From Lachnospiraceae bacterium M18-1 (lineage in GTDB: Bacteria > Bacillota > Clostridia > Lachnospirales > Lachnospiraceae): a stretch of 63,093 nt of DNA. This document shows, in pieces, positions 9,230 to 17,790 of the stretch (its first letter is position 1; every line of letters begins with the position of its first letter). Under the pieces are notes generated by a model. That model was not told the origin of the DNA, ran no database searches, and was given only the letters and a program-made list of their open reading frames with translations. Location: NCBI GenBank assembly GCA_000403295.2, contig KE159610.1, positions 857,740 to 920,832 of the forward strand, in the 5' to 3' direction. Both the position numbers and the translations under genes were made by a program.

Positions 9230-9610
9230 TTATGACTTCAATATACTCAAATTTCTCTTATTCAGTAACTTCTGCTGTTTCTCATTCTGCTGCTTTAATT
9301 CCATATTTTCTTTTTTCAGTTCCTTTATTGTCTTTTCTAATAACTCGATCCGGTTCTCCATCGCCAGATCAAGAATCTTTCTTTTGCTGTCTACCATCCC
9401 TGCCTGGAGATCCAGTGCCCGGTCTATCTCTTTCCGCACCGTAGCGTTTTTATAAAAGAAGCCCCTCGACAGCCCTGTTTTTTTCATCAGCTTCGGAATG
9501 GTTACCTTTTCTTCGTCTTCGATCATCTCCCTGATAGCGCTTTTCGCTCTTGATATCTTTTCTTCACTAACTTTCCGGTTCCGCTCAATCATGTTGTCGT
9601 ACTTGCTCAT
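9230..9610 (-). CDS. DUF6262 / TnpC-like protein of Tn554-type elements
   Basis: About 126 residues (132 if the upstream ATG at 9628 is used). An N-terminal helical part contains a helix-turn-helix-like segment (EKVTIPKLMKKTGLSRGFFYKN) and is followed by a coiled coil (about 80-125, ELLEKTIKELKKENMELKQQN). Tn554 TnpC, which sets orientation and efficiency of transposition, has this size and layout, and DUF6262 proteins regularly follow Tn554-like recombinases. The gene overlaps the end of the third recombinase by about 26 nt, suggesting translational coupling. It is probably a DNA-binding accessory factor. Confidence 0.75.
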   Translation of the reverse strand: MSKYDNMIERNRKVSEEKISRAKSAIREMIEDEEKVTIPKLMKKTGLSRGFFYKNATVRKEIDRALDLQAGMVDSKRKILDLAMENRIELLEKTIKELKKENMELKQQNEKQQKLLNKRNLSILKS

Positions 9611-10163
9611 ATTCTTCGCCCCATCCATCTAAATATTTTTCTATCAGCCTGCTTTTTCGCTCTCTGACTTCTCTCGTTTCATCCGCCACAATCTGCAAAC
9701 TCATTCTCCTATAATACTTCACATTCTTTATACTCCGGTGTCCAAGCAGCTTTGCGATCGTCCAATCATCATAATGCATTTCTGTCAGACGGATTCCATA
9801 GCAATGGCGGAACATATGGGTGCCAAATCCGAATAACTGCCCTTTATCATCCCGAAGGTCTTCTTTTTGTATCATTGCCATAACCCGATTCTGTACCGTA
9901 TTATACTGCATGGGCCGTTCCGGGTTCTTCTCATTTACAAAAATAAATTTTGTTTCCCCGTACTTCCTTCTAGTATACTGAATGGCTTTCTGTATCAGCA
10001 ACTCCAACTCCGCGCTGATCGGTTTTACAAATGTATTTGTTTTCATCTGTTGGATGCGTATCATCGGTCTTCCTTCCTGCTCATACAGGCAGTCCGTCTG
10101 CAGCGTGAGAGTGTCGGATATCCTTGTTCCAAGCATCTGGTGAATGACCATCAACCGGCACAT
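9585..10163 (-). pseudogene. Tyrosine recombinase 3, catalytic C-terminal half (cut by the RIT element)
   Basis: 192 residues holding the whole catalytic site: Arg in MLGTRISDTL, the His-x-x-Arg box HMFRHCYGI, LGHRS, and the nucleophile region VKYYRRMS. The N-terminal DNA-binding half is at 13750-14679. Joining GAA GAA CAG (ending at 13750) to ATG TGC CGG (starting at 10163) restores one open frame of 502 codons with the family's usual sequence across the joint (EEQ-MCRLMVIHQMLGTRI). An internal Met opens this half, but no good ribosome binding site is visible. It may be silent or give a catalytic fragment. Confidence 0.85.
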
Positions 10164-10164
10164 C

Positions 10165-10192
10165 TGTTATAAAAGGTAAATAGTTATGTAAA
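10165..10192 (+). repeat. RIT left inverted repeat
   Basis: Starts TGTTATAAAAGG and ends GTTATGTAAA. Its reverse complement recurs at 13695-13722 with a single difference (position 8, A versus T). It is the probable recombinase recognition site. Confidence 0.88.
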
Positions 10193-10197
10193 TACAG

Positions 10198-10225
10198 GCT
10201 CTGTTTCTTAAAAAACAGGGCTTTT
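10198..10225 (+). terminator. Terminator just inside the RIT left end
   Basis: Stem GCTCTGTTT / AAACAGGGC followed by TTTTTCTT. It reads on the plus strand, so it would stop transcription entering the element from the left flank and insulate the recombinase operon, which starts at 10420. Confidence 0.65.
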
Positions 10226-10419
10226 TCTTATGTCTTATCATAGCATAACTAATTCTCTAACTCAATAGATTTATCCATGCTCCATCGATGCGTAAAAGCC
10301 TCAACCTTTTATTATGTGTCTTTAAATTTTTCAAAAACAGACTCGAATTTCTTCCTATTTTACTATATCTTTAGCATGAAGGAAAGATATTTGGTTCCTG
10401 CCAAAGAAAGGAGATAAAT

Positions 10420-11637
10420 ATGTTGAAAAATGATTTAGAGCCTCTATCGGAAGCCCTTTTAGATAGGATGACAGACGATGGCTATAGCCAACAGATACTT
10501 GGAAAAAGCCGGTGGGTCTTAGGACTGTTCTGCCAGTACTGCAAAAGGAAAGGAATTGAATCCATTTCACTTTCCAACGCAGCTGATTTTGTAGGAGAGC
10601 ATTTTGATTTTGACCTGTATAACCCCTCTATTCCCATACAGTACGCAATCAGGTATCCGCTCCTGACATTATTTGAATTTGATAAAAACGGAACATATGC
10701 CAAGACTCATAATAAGCCGAACAGCGTAGAAATCCCCAGGAATTATGATGCGCTTTTCCAGGAGTATAGGATGTATATTGAGGGATTGGAACTTAAAAGA
10801 AGCTCCCGGTTTAAACGCATCCTGACATTCGCAAAGTTTATCCATTATCTTGACGGTATTGGAATAACAGAAATTCATGGAGCCGAAAGAAAAAATGTAT
10901 ATGACTTTATAGAAAGCCTGGACGGGTATGCACCAAAAACTCTACAAGGGCACAAAGTCATCCTGCGCATGATCCTGGACTGGCTTCATGAAGAAGGATA
11001 CATCCATTTTTCAGGCTGGGATGCACTGCCGGTGATTCATGACGAAACACGGCGCAAGCTCATGTCGTATTATTCAAAAGAAGAAATTGGTCAGATTCTT
11101 TCTTCCATTGATACGGACAGCAGGTCTGGGAAGTTTGCATACTGCGCAGTATGTTTTTTTGCTTATCTTGGTATGCGTGCCGGGGATGTCATCCGTCTCC
11201 GATTTTCAGATATAGACTGGAACAGGGGCTCGATTCGGTTTAGCCAGCATAAGACTGGGAACCCGCAGATGCTCCCTCTTCTGGATGAAATCCGTTATCC
11301 ACTTATTGACTATATTAAAAATGCACGTTATCAGAGCAGCGATACAGAACATATCTTTATTACCCTGCGTGCGCCCCATAAGGCCTATGCAAACGGAGGA
11401 GTCCTCTACAACGTTGTAGAAGCCTGTATTGAAAAGTCAGGCATTGACTCTGGAGGAAGACACCGGGGGCCGCACGCCTTAAGGCACAGCCTAGCAACAA
11501 ACCTTATGTCCGGGGATGTCCCGGTCAGCGGGATATCAGATATCCTTGGGCATACCAGTACCCTGACTACAGAAATATATCTTACGATTGATGAGAAACA
11601 TCTGAAAGAAGTCTCATTGGAGGTGCCAAATGCGTGA
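10420..11637 (+). CDS. ritA: RIT tyrosine recombinase A
   Basis: 405 residues. The N-terminal SAM-like core-binding region (about 100-200, EYRMYIEGLELKRSSRFKRI) is followed by the catalytic domain with Arg (YLGMRAGDVIRLR), His-x-x-Arg (HALRHSLATNLM), LGHTS and the Tyr nucleophile (TTEIYLTID). All active-site residues are present. The start has AAAGGAGATAAAT upstream. Its stop overlaps the next start by 8 nt (ATGCGTGA), so A and B are translationally coupled. In RIT elements the three proteins are thought to work together at the ends; individual roles are not established. Confidence 0.9.
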   Translation: MLKNDLEPLSEALLDRMTDDGYSQQILGKSRWVLGLFCQYCKRKGIESISLSNAADFVGEHFDFDLYNPSIPIQYAIRYPLLTLFEFDKNGTYAKTHNKPNSVEIPRNYDALFQEYRMYIEGLELKRSSRFKRILTFAKFIHYLDGIGITEIHGAERKNVYDFIESLDGYAPKTLQGHKVILRMILDWLHEEGYIHFSGWDALPVIHDETRRKLMSYYSKEEIGQILSSIDTDSRSGKFAYCAVCFFAYLGMRAGDVIRLRFSDIDWNRGSIRFSQHKTGNPQMLPLLDEIRYPLIDYIKNARYQSSDTEHIFITLRAPHKAYANGGVLYNVVEACIEKSGIDSGGRHRGPHALRHSLATNLMSGDVPVSGISDILGHTSTLTTEIYLTIDEKHLKEVSLEVPNA

Positions 11638-12628
11638 TATAGATGATTTCAAATTTACTGGCCCATTTTCAAAAGAGATTCCCCTCTATGTGCAGTATAA
11701 ACGTTCCTGTGGCTATAAAGTGGCAGAAACCGACCTTTATCGGTTGCGGGAGATGGACAGGCTCTTCAAGGAGATGGGCATATCAGAGCCTGTCATTACA
11801 AGGGAAATGTACGAAGTCTGGACAGCAGTAAAACCAGGTGAAAGAAAAGTGACTTCGTCCCGCAGGAGGAGCATACTATCTTCCTTTGGGAAATATCTGA
11901 TATCTAATGGATACCAGGATGTTTATGTCGGGCATGACGACAGGCGTTCCTTCAACAGCGACTATATCCCTTATGTGTTTTCAAAGGAGGAAATCTCCCG
12001 CATGTTTGCCCTGCTGGATGAAAACTGTTCCAAAGCTCCCTGCTATGAAAACGAAGCATTCCGTGCAATGATGTCTATGTATTACTGCTGCGGTTTCAGA
12101 AAATCGGAAGTTGTTATGCTCAGGCTCTGCGATGTCGATTTCCAGACAGGGAAAGTGACCGTGCTGGATGGAAAAAACCGTGTGAGCAGGATTGTCCTTG
12201 CATCAGACACCCTTCTTTCACGAATGGGATCATTCTGTAGTAAATACCATTCACACTCCAGCCCTGATACATTCCTTTTCCACGGAACAAAACATAAAGA
12301 TAAGCCTTTTTGCAGGGCTTCCCTTTATAAAATGTACCACAGCCTCCTGAAAAATGCCGGTATACCTGACAGGGAGGACGGAAGAGTGCACAGGCTGCAT
12401 GATGTCAGGCATACCTTCTGTGTCTATGCACTTGAGCAGATGCAGGAAAAAGGGTTTGATACTTATACCTCTCTCCCGCTGCTGTCAGCTTATCTTGGCC
12501 ATAAGCATATCCGGGAAACGGAATACTATCTCCGCCTGGTTGAAGACAGGCAGGAGAATGTCCTCGAAAAAACAGGGGAATACACACCGGGGTTATTCCC
12601 GGAGATTGGAGAAAAGACCCATGGGTAA
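11630..12628 (+). CDS. ritB: RIT tyrosine recombinase B
   Basis: 332 residues. The core-binding part is at about 1-105 and the catalytic part at about 110-310, with Arg in YCCGFRKSEVVMLR, HDVRHTF, LGHKH and Tyr in TEYYLRLVE. It begins inside the end of ritA and overlaps ritC by 8 nt (ATGGGTAA). The catalytic set looks complete. The weak own ribosome site fits coupled translation from ritA. Confidence 0.9.
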   Translation: MRDIDDFKFTGPFSKEIPLYVQYKRSCGYKVAETDLYRLREMDRLFKEMGISEPVITREMYEVWTAVKPGERKVTSSRRRSILSSFGKYLISNGYQDVYVGHDDRRSFNSDYIPYVFSKEEISRMFALLDENCSKAPCYENEAFRAMMSMYYCCGFRKSEVVMLRLCDVDFQTGKVTVLDGKNRVSRIVLASDTLLSRMGSFCSKYHSHSSPDTFLFHGTKHKDKPFCRASLYKMYHSLLKNAGIPDREDGRVHRLHDVRHTFCVYALEQMQEKGFDTYTSLPLLSAYLGHKHIRETEYYLRLVEDRQENVLEKTGEYTPGLFPEIGEKTHG

Positions 12629-13625
12629 CACGTTTACTTACCATCTGACAAAATATTTTTCTGATTATCTTCCAAACCAGCTTGCTGCTTCCATCCATAC
12701 CATCCGCTCGTACCGTGATACGTTTGTACAGCTTATGGAATTTTACAAGAAATCTTACCGTATTCCGCCAGAAAAGCTGGAATACAGTTCTTTTTCAGCA
12801 CAGCGGATTGAAGAATTCCTCAAATGGCTGGAGGACACGCGTAAAATAAGCATCCGGACAAGAAACCAGCGGCTGGCAGCAATCCATGCTTTTTTCAGGT
12901 ACCTGCAATACCGTGATCCGACAGGGTTCAGCCAGTGTGCCCAGGTGCTGTCCGTACCCTTTAAAAAAGCCCCTGCTGTTCCGGTAAGCTATATGACCCT
13001 TGAGGAAACCACTTTCCTGTTTTCCCTGCCAAACCAGAAAGATGACATGCAGCTTAGGGATCTGGCCGTCCTTGTCCTGCTTTATGAGAGCGGGGCAAGG
13101 GTGCAGGAATTAACAGACTTATGTCCGTGCCATATCCGTTTTGGAGCAACGAATACCATTACACTACACGGAAAAGGGAATAAAACAAGGCTGGTTCCAA
13201 TCTGCGATAATGTTGCAAAGATCCTTAAAGTCTATATGAAGCGTTGCGGCAGGGATGTGCCTGACTGTCCCCTGTTTGTAAACCGTAAAGGCGAAAAGCT
13301 GACACGTGCCGGGACGCAGTATATCATTGATAAATATATAAATATGGGAAAGAAACAGAAACCGGATTATTTTAAAAGCAGGATTACGAACCACTCCTTC
13401 CGCCACAGTAAAGCCATGCATTTGTTGGAAGCGGGGGTCAACCTTGTCTATATTAGGGATCTGCTCGGCCATACATCTATACTGACTACAGAAATTTATG
13501 CAAGGACAAACCCTAAGATAAAAGAGGAGCAGCTTAAGAAAAACAGTACATCTATCAATGCAACAGCAAAATATGGTAAAAAAGAAAAGGAAGATTTGAT
13601 TGACTGGTTGAAAAAGGCCTTATAG
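12621..13625 (+). CDS. ritC: RIT tyrosine recombinase C
   Basis: 334 residues from ATG 12621, chosen because it gives the 8-nt overlap seen between the other two genes; the open frame runs further upstream inside ritB but that part is a shadow. XerC/D-like: N-terminal SAM-like domain (about 5-95), then YESGARVQELTDL (Arg), HGKGNKTRLVP (the Lys beta-hairpin), SFRHSKAMHLL (His-x-x-Arg), LGHTS and TTEIYARTN (Tyr nucleophile). All catalytic residues are intact. It is the most Xer-like of the three. Confidence 0.9.
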   Translation: MGNTFTYHLTKYFSDYLPNQLAASIHTIRSYRDTFVQLMEFYKKSYRIPPEKLEYSSFSAQRIEEFLKWLEDTRKISIRTRNQRLAAIHAFFRYLQYRDPTGFSQCAQVLSVPFKKAPAVPVSYMTLEETTFLFSLPNQKDDMQLRDLAVLVLLYESGARVQELTDLCPCHIRFGATNTITLHGKGNKTRLVPICDNVAKILKVYMKRCGRDVPDCPLFVNRKGEKLTRAGTQYIIDKYINMGKKQKPDYFKSRITNHSFRHSKAMHLLEAGVNLVYIRDLLGHTSILTTEIYARTNPKIKEEQLKKNSTSINATAKYGKKEKEDLIDWLKKAL

Positions 13626-13694
13626 CATTGTAAAATGTTATGTAAAGAAACAGCCGTCGCAAACCCTTGATATTTCAGGCCTGAGATGGCTAAC

Positions 13695-13722
13695 TTTACA
13701 TAACTATTTACCTTATATAACA
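13695..13722 (-). repeat. RIT right inverted repeat
   Basis: Reverse complement of the left repeat except for one base. A partial extra copy of its inner part (GTTATGTAAAG, 13637-13647) occurs just after ritC, facing it, so the right end could form a longer stem or bind more protein. Confidence 0.88.
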
Positions 13723-13726
13723 ATCC

Positions 13727-13746
13727 TTATGTTATGCATAACATAA
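13727..13746. repeat. 20-bp perfect palindrome outside the RIT right repeat
   Basis: TTATGTTATGCATAACATAA reads the same on both strands. It lies in the 27 bases between the right repeat and the host gene, which are absent from the reconstructed host sequence. It therefore arrived with the element. Confidence 0.8.
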
Positions 13747-14679
13747 CGACTGTTCTTCCATTTTTACAAATACCGCATTGAATCTTTTCAGTTCTTTATC
13801 ACTATAAGATTTTAGTTCGGTTCTGGCGGAATACGGGATATCTGTATTCAAAAATAATTGTTCCAAATGGCGGTATCCGTATATTTTTCCGATAGTTTCA
13901 AGCACCGCTCTTAATCTTGTCAGGTCGCTCCTGAAATTATTTACCCCTGTATCCTCTGTCTGTAGGAAAATCAAATATTCTTCCAGAATCTCCCTGCTGA
14001 TTTCACTACAGGATTTTATCTTTGGATAATGCGTGTTAAGGTATACCGACATTCGGCGCATTGCAGTCAGTTCTTTACTAATCGTAGCAATTGCTTCATA
14101 TTGCAAATGCCGGAATATGGATTTCTTTGTTTCCTCTTTTATAGACATCTGTATGATTTTGGAAAAATTCAATGTTTTAAAATTTTTGATCATATTTGAG
14201 TTGAATGATACACCAATCTTACTTAAGTCCCATACATCTTTCTCCATTTCAAGCCGGGTATCCTTAGCTTCTGTAAAATAATATATCTTCCGAAAATATG
14301 TGATGATATTTGATGGCGTAATTTTTTCTTTTCCATATACAGTAATACCTTGTATCGTTCTTATCTGCCCTTGCAGCATAAGCCATGCGTTCAGTCTTTT
14401 CAGCCATTCCTCTAATGTTTTTTCCTGGAAGCTGTCCACCCGGATATTCTTTTCTTCCATGAATCGGCAGATACGATTGTATAAGTTCCGCTCTGAAACT
14501 ACAGTCGACAATGCCATCATCTTTCCACGATCTAATATAAATTGCCGGAATTCTATCCGCATTCCTTCCGTGGGAAGTTTCGTTAGGTCAAATTCCCATT
14601 TTGGATTCACTTTGTCTCTCTGTTTCTGGGATGCTTTCAAGTAGCATTCCAGTTCACAAATGTAAATTTTGTCCTCCAT
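13732..14679 (-). pseudogene. Tyrosine recombinase 3, N-terminal half (cut by the RIT element)
   Basis: The 310 native codons (14679-13750) encode the helical DNA-binding N-terminal region. The last five codons before the stop come from the RIT-side sequence. It has no catalytic residues. It overlaps the end of recombinase 2 by 26 nt, so it was part of the same operon. The rest of the gene is at 9585-10163. If still translated it might bind ends without cutting and act as an inhibitor; that is speculation. Confidence 0.85.
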
Positions 14680-16429
14680 TCCGTTCTCCCTTTATCAGCC
14701 CTGATGCCAGGCTTTCCTCCTGTTGGTTGAAAAATTCTTCATTTGCGGCATCCAGTCTTCTCGGCATGTAATCAATATACTGCCTGGTCATATCTTCATA
14801 GTCATGGCCAAGATAGTCTCTCACCGCCTGTATGGACACACCGCTTTCATAATACTCCGTTGCCACAGCGTGGCGGTAATCGTGGGACTTAAACAGGTAT
14901 TCCCCTCCCGCGATCTGATTCTCATCGCATAATCTCAGCATCTGACTCCGAAAGGTTGAATAAGAGTATGCACCGCCATTCTTATTTTTGAAAAGATATT
15001 CTTCCGGTCGAATTTGATACTTTTCAATATATACTTTCATCAGCCTGTATAACGTCTCCGGTATTGGGATCCGTTTGTAATTTTTCATTTTAATCTGATA
15101 TACCTTAATCCAGGCATCGCCATTTTTCCATTCATAGGCATCGCCCTCCAACGTGCATACCTCGCTGCAGCGCAGCCCCACACACCATAAATGCAAAAAC
15201 ATCAAACGGATATGTTCTGGAAAACGGTACAGCTTTGAAACAATTTCCTCGCATACTTCCTCCTGGACGCTCCTGTCATGGTGTACCGGATTTTCTTTTT
15301 TCTGGAACAACTCATACTGAAATGGTATTCTCTTGATGTGCCCTTTTACCAGAAGAAAATTGAAAAAATGCCGGATATTCGATAGCTGACCATTAAATGT
15401 TTTTTCAGCAACCGCTTTTTCCCTAAGCCTTTCTAAATACGACTGTATCTCTTCTTCCGGCATTTCACAGATGTTTTTATCTTCCTCATCAAATGTCTGG
15501 AGCAGGTTCCGGATCTCAAGGAATTTGGTTTGTATGCTGCTTAGAGACATATCTGAAATCCCTAAAGCGTACTGCATGTAGTTTTTCAGATATTTTTTGT
15601 TTTCTTCCTGGCTTATTTCCCGAAATGAAATGCTCTCCACCTTTTTGCTTGGATTAACTCGTTCCCTTGAAAAATGGAACCGTTCCAAATACCATACTTG
15701 TGCATGCCAGTGTATTTGATTGGCTTGCAAAAACAATGTCTTTCGACATAATTCTATAATTCCTGGCATTCTTTCAAATCTTCTTCCAGATATTTCCGGA
15801 GGCAGATAATCCACAAATTTTCTTTCCTGCTCTAAAGTGATTAATTCCAAGTCAGCAATCCCCATCTGTATACAGTAACTATAAAAATACTGTAATGCCC
15901 TCAACTTCTCTTTTCGCTCATGTGATCTATATGTTGTCACTATATAGTTCAGACATTTAAAAAACTGTTCCTTCAATTCTCTGCTGCAAGGTTGTGTAAA
16001 ATCCCATACTAGACCATCTTTATCATTTGATTTCGCAAGTTGTACCGCAATCTCTATCCTGGTATCATATGGCAGGAACATCATCTTGTCCACATATTTG
16101 AATTCATATTTCCTACGTCCGGCAACTGTCTGCATTTCCTCTTGTATGGCATGAATCTTCATCCTATCAAAAGTATGTAGGCAGGTCAAAGGAGTTGTCT
16201 TTAATAACTTATATCTTTTTACATAATCCTCGAAGACTAAACGCAAAGGATAGTCTATCTCTGACAGTTTCCACACACCACATTTCATTAAAAAATTTTT
16301 TACATAATTTCTTGCTTCGCTCCTGACCTCCTTACATGCTCTTACTTCCTGTGTGAGCTGCCGCTCCAGTTCTTCTCTGCTCTCCTGGGGTTCTGCCGCC
16401 CTGAATGCATAGGCAGGCATGTCCACCAC
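14654..16429 (-). CDS. Tyrosine recombinase 2 (TnpB-like)
   Basis: 591 residues, close to Tn554 TnpB in length and in having a long N-terminal region before the integrase fold. The catalytic domain is at about 380-565: Arg in CVGLRCSEVCTLEG, the Lys hairpin KNYKRIPIPE, SHDYRHAVATEYYE (His-x-x-Arg), LGHDY and the Tyr in MTRQYIDYMP. The active site is intact. It begins 6 nt after the stop of recombinase 1 and overlaps recombinase 3, in line with one polycistronic message. Confidence 0.85.
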   Translation of the reverse strand: MVDMPAYAFRAAEPQESREELERQLTQEVRACKEVRSEARNYVKNFLMKCGVWKLSEIDYPLRLVFEDYVKRYKLLKTTPLTCLHTFDRMKIHAIQEEMQTVAGRRKYEFKYVDKMMFLPYDTRIEIAVQLAKSNDKDGLVWDFTQPCSRELKEQFFKCLNYIVTTYRSHERKEKLRALQYFYSYCIQMGIADLELITLEQERKFVDYLPPEISGRRFERMPGIIELCRKTLFLQANQIHWHAQVWYLERFHFSRERVNPSKKVESISFREISQEENKKYLKNYMQYALGISDMSLSSIQTKFLEIRNLLQTFDEEDKNICEMPEEEIQSYLERLREKAVAEKTFNGQLSNIRHFFNFLLVKGHIKRIPFQYELFQKKENPVHHDRSVQEEVCEEIVSKLYRFPEHIRLMFLHLWCVGLRCSEVCTLEGDAYEWKNGDAWIKVYQIKMKNYKRIPIPETLYRLMKVYIEKYQIRPEEYLFKNKNGGAYSYSTFRSQMLRLCDENQIAGGEYLFKSHDYRHAVATEYYESGVSIQAVRDYLGHDYEDMTRQYIDYMPRRLDAANEEFFNQQEESLASGLIKGERNGGQNLHL

Positions 16430-16435
16430 CTCCCG

Positions 16436-17551
16436 TTACAGTAACTGCTGAACATTATAGAGTGCCGAATGTTTCGCATAGTAGGCATCGCTCGCCTCCA
16501 GTAATTCATCATCTACAATGTTCAGGTATTTTATCGTGGTTTCTAAGTGCTTATGTCCAAGCGCCTCGCTGATCATCTCCAGCCGCCATCCGGCTTTCCG
16601 TCTCATGACCGCAAAATATCTCCGCAGCATATGGGGAGTAACCTTGATCCCGGTCTTATGCTCCATCCTCCGGAACATACTGTATACCGCCTCCACATCC
16701 AATGCTTTCCCTTCATCGTCTCCTGCGATGTTAATAAACAGGAACTGTTGATGCTGCAGTATTTTCCGGTATTCCGCAAGATAATACATCAAAAATTCGA
16801 ATGTCTCATTACTGACTTTCGCCCTCCGGTATTCTGCGTTCTTCGCCCTGGCTCCATTCTCATTGTCATCCCGGAAATAGATCCGTATGGTATGGTTTTT
16901 GAAATCTATGTCTTTCGTATAATCAATCCCAAGGATTTCTCCGATCCGGTAGCCTGTTTCCGCCGCCAGCAGGATCAGTAATTGATCCCTGCAGTTCGTG
17001 CAGGCTTTCAGTAATGTCAAAATCTCATTCTGCTCTGCCGCCCGGACTTTCCGTTCCTCTTCTTTCAGATAACCTTTAAATGCCCGATACCGCAGTCTCC
17101 TTTTGGCTCCCGCACTGTTCAGCGTGGTAAACGAATCATAGTAAAGAACTTTCAGGCTCTCGTACCTGCCCTGCATTTCCATAAAAAGATAGAACCTGAA
17201 CACGTCCTTTAAATATGCGTTGCAGGTTCCATTGTTTGGAATCTTATGTTCTTCTGTTTCCCTGTGGTTCCCATCCTTCAGCCAGTGCAGGAACTGTACA
17301 AAATGACTGCTCTGTTCCTCATAATCCATTGCGATCACCTGGTCAGCCGTCTTATCTTCAATCCTGAGATATTCCAGATAAGCCGCCAGTGAATAAGCAT
17401 TCCTACGGACAGTGTTTGGCGATTTGTTGGACATTGTCTTATGCATCAGATACCGGGAGGGTTCCAGAACCATCTCCAGTGTCTCTGTTTCACAAATGTA
17501 ATAGCACTGTAATGTTCCATCCATTTCACCGATCACCTTATAATGTTCCAT
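16436..17551 (-). CDS. Tyrosine recombinase 1 (TnpA-like)
   Basis: 371 residues, like Tn554 TnpA (361). The N-terminal core-binding domain (about 30-150) is followed by the catalytic region with Arg in ETGYRIGEILGIDY, PHMLRRYFAVMRR (His-x-x-Arg), LGHKH and the Tyr in TTIKYLNIVDD. The site is complete. A site-like GGAGGGAAACAGC precedes the ATG. It is the first gene of the recombinase operon, whose promoter should lie in 17552-17790. Confidence 0.85.
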   Translation of the reverse strand: MEHYKVIGEMDGTLQCYYICETETLEMVLEPSRYLMHKTMSNKSPNTVRRNAYSLAAYLEYLRIEDKTADQVIAMDYEEQSSHFVQFLHWLKDGNHRETEEHKIPNNGTCNAYLKDVFRFYLFMEMQGRYESLKVLYYDSFTTLNSAGAKRRLRYRAFKGYLKEEERKVRAAEQNEILTLLKACTNCRDQLLILLAAETGYRIGEILGIDYTKDIDFKNHTIRIYFRDDNENGARAKNAEYRRAKVSNETFEFLMYYLAEYRKILQHQQFLFINIAGDDEGKALDVEAVYSMFRRMEHKTGIKVTPHMLRRYFAVMRRKAGWRLEMISEALGHKHLETTIKYLNIVDDELLEASDAYYAKHSALYNVQQLL

Positions 17552-17790
17552 GCTGTTTCCCTCCTTCCTCTAACGCTATATACAGTATGCACAGTTTATT
17601 TACAGAAACCCATCTATCAAAACCACCAAATCAGTGTAAATCGCTCTTGAAATACCAACAAACATTCCGCTCCAACCTGTCCTCTTTTTTAGCAGAACCC
17701 ACAATACCGGAGCCTATTTTTTTCAGAATCTACACTACGGATTTCTCTGTTCCTCAACGAACAGCACTCCGATTCCTCTGAGTCTACCGT
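17552..17790. other. Non-coding right end of the Tn554-like element
   Basis: No gene seen. Several loosely repeated words (ACAGAAACCCA, GCAGAACCCACA, TCAGAATCTACA) resemble the AGAACCACA core of the 45-bp repeats near the left end. They may be terminal binding sites for the recombinases. The exact junction with the DinG region lies here. Confidence 0.4.

Larger units (their letters stand above)
10165..13749 (+). mobile_element. RIT (recombinase in trio) element inserted in recombinase 3
   Basis: Three overlapping plus-strand tyrosine recombinase genes lie between 28-bp inverted repeats (10165-10192 and 13695-13722, one mismatch). Excision between the CTG at 10164-10166 and the CTG at 13750-13752 restores the interrupted minus-strand gene in frame. 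So the insertion is about 3.59 kb, either with a 3-bp target repeat or with CTG shared. Beyond the right repeat there are 27 extra bases that include a 20-bp palindrome. This fits the published RIT plan (three adjacent integrase genes between inverted repeats). Confidence 0.88.
8253..17790 (-). mobile_element. Tn554-like element with three recombinases and DUF6262, carrying a nested RIT element
   Basis: Minus-strand genes in transposition order are a 371-residue recombinase, a 591-residue recombinase, a 502-residue recombinase (split), a DUF6262/TnpC-like protein and an unknown cargo gene. Tn554 itself has TnpA (361), TnpB (630) and TnpC (125), so this is the same plan with an extra recombinase. 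The left limit is set by the abrupt end of ATPase homology at about 8252. The right limit lies somewhere in 17552-17790, before the DinG gene. Without the nested insertion it would be about 6 kb. Exact ends are not resolved. Confidence 0.65.

Noticed and set aside
12354..12620. N-terminal extension of ritC inside ritB
   Set aside because: It is out of frame with a well-conserved recombinase, and ATG 12621 gives the same 8-nt overlap as the ritA-ritB joint.
10420..17551. Whether all six recombinases belong to one element
   Set aside because: The plus-strand trio has its own inverted repeats and interrupts the third minus-strand gene, so there are two separate elements.
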